From assembly GCA_030639305.1 (NCBI GenBank), contig DAOWCY010000263.1, positions 1 to 8,486 on the forward strand: a stretch of DNA of 8,486 nt, written 5' to 3'. Within the stretch, counting starts at the first letter, position 1. Every line of letters begins with the position of its first letter. Of the stretch, positions 6,601 through 8,486 are shown one piece after another. The position numbers and the translations under genes were made by a program. The stretch comes from JAGLQA01 sp023135565. Its GTDB lineage: Bacteria; Acidobacteriota; Aminicenantia; UBA2199. The notes below the pieces were generated by a model, which was not told the DNA's origin, did no database searches, and worked only from the letters and a program-made list of their open reading frames with translations.

Positions 6601-6753
6601 CCCCTGTTATTGGGTTCTACTTCCGGGGCCGAACTGCACCAACCCCTGGCCATAGTTTACATCGGTGGATTTTTGGTGGCTATATTTTTTGAACAGATCG
6701 TTCTCCCCGTCCTCTACGAAGTATTTGCAAAGCTCAGACCGGAAAAACCATAG
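3673..6753 (+). CDS. heavy-metal-efflux RND permease, CusA/CzcA family, with atypical TM4 relay motif
   Basis: This 1026-residue inner-membrane pump is full length for the family. AGGAG at 3662-3666 lies 6 bases before the ATG. It has TM1 near residues 13-31, the conserved MPKDIYPDLNAP segment, a first porter/docking region to about 330, TM2-6 (about 335-490), TM7 (about 530-550), a second porter region, and TM8-12 (about 870-1018). The HME hallmarks FDWGTDIY, GQFESQ and RPTLMT are present. TM4 reads GIGKMANGSVIMVEN: the Asp pair of AcrB (D407/D408) is N402/G403, and only E409 of the usual acidic set remains. In TM10 the K940/E939-type position is Q930. E968 and E1007 are unexpected acids in TM11 and TM12. 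A histidine cluster (H609, H611, H615, H617) replaces the CusA M623 region. It is clearly the pump of this set. The substrate is probably a metal cation but is unproven, and the coupling ion is uncertain. Confidence 0.92.
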   Translation: MINKVIDFSLKNRLLIILIAVFISVIGVLVYQQMPKDIYPDLNAPIVNIITGNEGMAAEDIERLITFPLESLLNGSPHVIRVRSESTTGESVITVEFDWGTDIYLARQIVTGKLDILAGELPAGTSRPTLGPVSSRMGEIFEFAVSGKDVSALDLRTISDWQIRYRLLGVEGVSFVINLGGFVRQYQVFLKPDMMKHYDIAIPDVKDAIEGSNRNFSGGLILKKSQEMLIKGLGKIETTEHIENTVITSRNNIPVFVKDVADVEVGGKFRRGDAGYNGREAVSVVVQKQYGGNTLKTIAKVKEFLGSVEKDLPENVEISPYYDQSELIESAVGHVEISMLQGGILVILIIFLFLTNLRASLIASLTIPISIFVSLIIMHLFGVALTVMALGGLAIGIGKMANGSVIMVENIFRHMSSADKNSTALQTTGKGAKEIGTFLFSANLIIIFVFLPLLTLEGIGGRMFRPTAFAVAAALFGSLIINITLKPVLMSLFFKRGVPNRTNSRHNRLTESLTALYKKLLNKAFTHKKTIFTVSLVLMLIALICLMFLGREFVPAMDEGSVIVSTVMLPETSLQESVRIGKKIAAALRSFPEVDSVCRTTGMADASEHVHPVNHSHYIIDLKPKEERRRGLPELTTAMRKKLDKFPGIVYIFEQPISNKLAEMLTGAEGQISIKLFGKNLATLSEKIEEIRACVAGIDGVADLQVEQTAGIPRLLVRLKRGELARFGIRVEDVADMIEIALNGIDVTNVYEEDKVTAVHLRLSEKYRKDEENVKNLLIDTPGGQRIPLSQLAEISKSKGPQTIFRENLMRRKIIVCNVVGRDIGSFVEEAQEKIAARVSLPAGYFATFGGQFESQQRSLKQLTLMMLIVGVIVFVVLFSSLGSIRQSFLILSNIPLTFSGGIIALLLFGQTLNVSSLIGLIALFGIALQNGIILVGKINTLRKEGLELHEAVLQGAATRFRPTLMTELILILGVLPLLLGSTSGAELHQPLAIVYIGGFLVAIFFEQIVLPVLYEVFAKLRPEKP

Positions 6754-6772
6754 TTCAGAAATCAATGTTAAA

Positions 6773-6798
6773 CGGCGTGTTATACCACACGATAACCG
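6773..6798. terminator. hairpin between convergent permease and HU genes, weak terminator candidate
   Basis: CGTGT (6776-6780) pairs with ACACG (6787-6791) over a 6-base loop. CGG (6773-6775) can add to CCG (6796-6798) past a four-base bulge. It lies 20 bases after the permease stop and between converging genes, where a shared terminator is expected. Neither strand has a T tract next to it, so function is doubtful. A second weak pairing, CGGGTAA (6798-6804) with TTACCCG (6823-6829), spans the HU stop codon. Confidence 0.35.
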
Positions 6799-6814
6799 GG
6801 TAAAAAGGAAAAGA

Positions 6815-7108
6815 TTATTTGCTTACCCGTTCTCTAAGGGTTTTACCGGCCTTAAAAACCGGGTAATTTTTAGCTGGAATCGTTATAGCTTCTTTCGTTT
6901 TCGGGTTTATGCCTTTTCTTTCCTTCCTTTTTACTGTTTTGAAAGTACCGAAACCGGGAAGGGTTAATTTTCTTCCGGCATCCAGTTCAACAGCGATTAT
7001 GCCCTCACCGGGCGTTGCGTCAAAAATTGCATTGGCCGCTTTTCCGGCAGCAGCCAGGGTCAACCCGGTTTTTTTGGCTAATTTTGAGATAAGTTCTGTT
7101 TTGTTCAT
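6815..7108 (-). CDS. HU/IHF-family DNA-binding protein
   Basis: The 97-residue product is a small basic nucleoid protein that would bind and bend DNA as a dimer. The N-terminal helices (MNKTELISKLAKKTGLT onward, 1-30) match HU. PGFGTF at 51-56 is the family signature. The DNA-binding arm is 57-80, with the intercalating proline in N68-P69, and the C-terminal helix is 85-97. Two features depart from E. coli HU. The helix-to-strand segment is about six residues longer (PGEGIIAVELDAGRK, 33-47), and the usual GRNP of the arm reads GINP, replacing a DNA-contacting arginine by I67. The start is supported by AAGGAG (CTCCTT at 7119-7124 on the plus strand) ten bases upstream and by a good promoter. 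The gene converges on the efflux permease and appears monocistronic. Confidence 0.93.
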   Translation of the reverse strand: MNKTELISKLAKKTGLTLAAAGKAANAIFDATPGEGIIAVELDAGRKLTLPGFGTFKTVKRKERKGINPKTKEAITIPAKNYPVFKAGKTLRERVSK

Positions 7109-7148
7109 CGTTTATATACTCCTTACTTGATATGCTTACTAACAGCTT

Positions 7149-7177
7149 ATTCTATCCTTAAAGCAAAAAAAAATCAA
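7149..7177 (-). promoter_or_regulatory. sigma70-type promoter of the HU gene
   Basis: Reading the minus strand, TTGATT (7177-7172) is followed by a 17-base, A/T-rich spacer and TAGAAT (7154-7149; 5 of 6 consensus). The expected transcription start is near 7142, giving a leader of about 34 bases that contains the HU ribosome binding site. Spacing and position are ideal for a housekeeping promoter. Confidence 0.65.
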
Positions 7178-7184
7178 CCGGTTG
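7175..7184. promoter_or_regulatory. perfect 10-bp palindrome overlapping the HU -35 element
   Basis: CAACCGGTTG is a perfect inverted repeat without spacer. It covers part of the -35 hexamer of the HU promoter and the bases just upstream, a usual position for a repressor or activator half-site pair. A tract of seven T's on the plus strand follows closely (7188-7194). No cognate regulator can be named. Confidence 0.35.
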
Positions 7185-7254
7185 GAGTTTTTTTAGGGGG
7201 GTGAGATTTTGCACTTAAACAATATATGTGGGGAAAATAGCTAAATTTCGAGGT

Positions 7255-7310
7255 AAAAAAAGAGGCCCCGGGAGGCTGTCCCAGGCTGTCCCGGAATCTC
7301 AAACCTCTTT
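7255..7310 (-). terminator. intrinsic terminator of the lipoprotein gene, containing a tandem 10-base repeat
   Basis: Read on the minus strand, AAAGAGG (7310-7304) pairs with CCTCTTT (7265-7259). Inside it, CCGGGA (7294-7289) pairs with TCCCGG (7273-7268). Transcription then runs into more U's, giving seven consecutive U's (7261-7255). This is a clear intrinsic terminator about 90 bases after the lipoprotein stop codon, and it insulates the HU gene. The apical part contains AGGCTGTCCC twice in exact tandem (7273-7282, 7283-7292), allowing alternative GGGA/TCCC pairings. Confidence 0.75.
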
Positions 7311-7347
7311 AACGATGCCAACCCGGTTGTTCTACTTCTAAACTTCG

Positions 7348-7372
7348 CCGGTTTTCATCAATGAAATAGCGG
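7348..7372. repeat. small hairpin 3' of the lipoprotein gene
   Basis: TTTCAT (7353-7358) and ATGAAA (7361-7366) are exactly complementary around a CA centre. CCG (7348-7350) and CGG (7370-7372) extend the pairing across a small internal loop. It lies between the lipoprotein stop codon and the terminator. It may be a 3' mRNA-stabilising stem or incidental. Confidence 0.35.
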
Positions 7373-7398
7373 CGGATTATTTATTCTAACAGGAAATG

Positions 7399-8340
7399 TT
7401 ATTCGAAAAATTCCTTGAGCATAACCTGGCCCGGCGCTGCCATGATCTTCGGGATAGTCTGTTCAACAAGTTCATGGGACTTAGGAAGTTTGGCCTTTAA
7501 CTCTGAGCTGCTCATGATACTATACTCCGCCTGCTTTGGGCCGAATATTTCCCGGAGGTCCCACGCACAGTAGATAATCCAATACGCATATTCCTGGATC
7601 AGTATCCGGTCTCTTTCTTCTTCGGGTTCCTCATCGTACTGCCTGATGTCGTAATACTTCTTGTCGATGGCTTCCTGCATGGCCCGGTACACTCGCGATG
7701 TTTTCGAGATGCCCCACTCGGCGGGCAGTGCGTAGTGCAGCCCTATATCGGTCACGTAGTGTAAGATGTGCTCGACCACCTCATTCACCTGTCCGGGCAC
7801 TCCTTCCATAATGATATCACATATGCTGTTCCGGCTGGTTGTGACGTGCCACAGTTTTTTTTCAACAGGAGTGAATTTGTAATCATGACCCTTAAAAAGT
7901 GGAATCACAGCCCTGTACCTGTACAGGTTTTTTAAAACCTCTTTTTGCAGTTCAGCATCGATGACCCCGCCCCGCGGAAACATGGCCTTGATGGTTTTGG
8001 CAACCTTCTTCATAAAGCCGGCGGAGATATCATCCCTGCCGATCAGGGTAATGCCGTAAACTAAAAGTTTTTTTGTGAAGGGCTTATATTCGTCTGTGGG
8101 CAAGATGTCGCTTTCCCGGTACGGGTCGTCGGGTACTATGCCTGTTGGTGAAGTTAGGATGCAGCCTCCCAAATGCGTTTTCTTGGTAGTGACTTTTCCT
8201 GCTTCAACTTGCTTTGCGGCCACCTGCTCTTCGGCAGCTTTCCCGGTGCCGGTTTTGCCGGGAACCGCCGTATCCCGGCTGCCGCAGCCCGTGAGTAAAA
8301 CCAAAGAAAAAATTACACAGAAAACTTGTCGTTTAAACAT
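7399..8340 (-). CDS. uncharacterised lipoprotein with an EHxxH-type helix motif
   Basis: The 313-residue product begins with a basic MFKR, a hydrophobic segment and a canonical lipobox L16-T17-G18-C19. It is thus a lipidated envelope protein; G20 at +2 suggests sorting is not blocked by Asp. AAAGGAGG (8355-8348 on the minus strand), seven bases upstream, fixes the start. Residues 20-58 are a low-complexity A/K/T/E linker. The folded part (about 85-300) is mostly alpha-helical. It has KLLVYGITLIGRDDIS (90-105), a motif V189-E190-H191-I192-L193-H194 followed by T197 and HYALP (202-206), and an aromatic helix near 250-265. I do not recognise a named family. It faintly recalls uncharacterised secreted proteins with an E-x-x-x-H...T...G...A-x-P helix, possibly metallopeptidase-like; that is memory, not a match. 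It is oriented away from the efflux cluster and ends in its own terminator, so a link to the pump is not indicated. Confidence 0.8.
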   Translation of the reverse strand: MFKRQVFCVIFSLVLLTGCGSRDTAVPGKTGTGKAAEEQVAAKQVEAGKVTTKKTHLGGCILTSPTGIVPDDPYRESDILPTDEYKPFTKKLLVYGITLIGRDDISAGFMKKVAKTIKAMFPRGGVIDAELQKEVLKNLYRYRAVIPLFKGHDYKFTPVEKKLWHVTTSRNSICDIIMEGVPGQVNEVVEHILHYVTDIGLHYALPAEWGISKTSRVYRAMQEAIDKKYYDIRQYDEEPEEERDRILIQEYAYWIIYCAWDLREIFGPKQAEYSIMSSSELKAKLPKSHELVEQTIPKIMAAPGQVMLKEFFE

Positions 8341-8347
8341 AATATAA

Positions 8348-8355
8348 CCTCCTTT
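8348..8355 (-). promoter_or_regulatory. strong ribosome binding site of the lipoprotein gene
   Basis: CCTCCTTT on the plus strand reads AAAGGAGG on the coding strand, seven bases before the ATG. This is close to the ideal anti-16S complement and supports the chosen start. No convincing -35/-10 pair was found between here and the window edge. Confidence 0.75.
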
Positions 8356-8434
8356 ATACTACTTATCGGAAAAAATATTGTTATTTTGCGAAGATTTTTA
8401 AAAAAGCAGACCAATGGTGCTGATCTTATAGGTT

Positions 8435-8449
8435 GCGGATGCCATCCGC
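8435..8449. repeat. inverted repeat upstream of the lipoprotein gene
   Basis: GCGGAT (8435-8440) and ATCCGC (8444-8449) form perfect 6-bp GC-rich arms around GCC, standing out in an AT-rich stretch about 95 bases before the lipoprotein start. It could be an operator for that gene. It could also be a short terminator-like stem of something to the right, though no T tract flanks it on the minus side. Confidence 0.35.
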
Positions 8450-8486
8450 CTTTATTTACTAAAAAATTAATATCAAATTAGTTCCC

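Noticed and set aside
6665..6967. Plus-strand frame overlapping the permease end and HU
   Set aside because: It overlaps two convincing genes in other frames and its translation has no family features.
8075..8347. Plus-strand frame opposite the lipoprotein N-terminus
   Set aside because: It is an antisense shadow of a gene with a canonical lipobox and strong ribosome binding site.

Overview
The window comes from a diderm (Gram-negative-type) bacterium. It encodes an outer-membrane factor, a periplasmic adaptor and an inner-membrane RND pump, plus a lipoprotein with a canonical lipobox. The genes are of moderate GC and the intergenic stretches are markedly AT-rich. No rRNA, tRNA, integrase or transposase is present. 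The lineage cannot be fixed from this sequence; an uncultured PVC- or Elusimicrobia-like phylum is only a guess.

Layout. Positions 1-527 are AT-rich and largely non-coding, with small hairpins, a possible 23-residue ORF and, at 493-522, a strong sigma70-type extended -10 promoter. A plus-strand cluster follows. It holds a small two-TM protein with a CPIC motif (528-830), a CusC/CzcC-like outer-membrane factor (937-2184), a CusB/CzcB-like adaptor overlapping it by ATGA (2181-3455) and, after a 217-base gap with a strong hairpin, a 1026-residue CusA/CzcA-like permease (3673-6753). Two minus-strand genes follow: an HU-family DNA-binding protein (6815-7108) with a good promoter, and an unrecognised lipoprotein (7399-8340) with a clear terminator downstream.

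How the genes work together. The outer-membrane factor, adaptor and permease form a complete tripartite heavy-metal-efflux RND set. The permease should move substrate from periplasm or inner membrane through the adaptor into the outer-membrane channel. The small membrane protein is probably an accessory to it. No metal-responsive regulator is encoded here. HU and the lipoprotein appear unrelated to the pump.

Main point of interest. The permease is intact and full length, yet its TM4 proton-relay motif lacks the expected aspartates. The AcrB D407/D408 positions read N402/G403, and the AcrB K940 position reads Q930. New charged residues appear in TM4 (K399), TM11 (E968) and TM12 (E1007). Its periplasmic porter domain also carries a histidine cluster (H609, H611, H615, H617) at and around the position of a CusA substrate methionine. 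This could be an RND pump with a rewired or altered energy-coupling site and a non-methionine metal site. The alignments behind this were made from memory and need formal checking.
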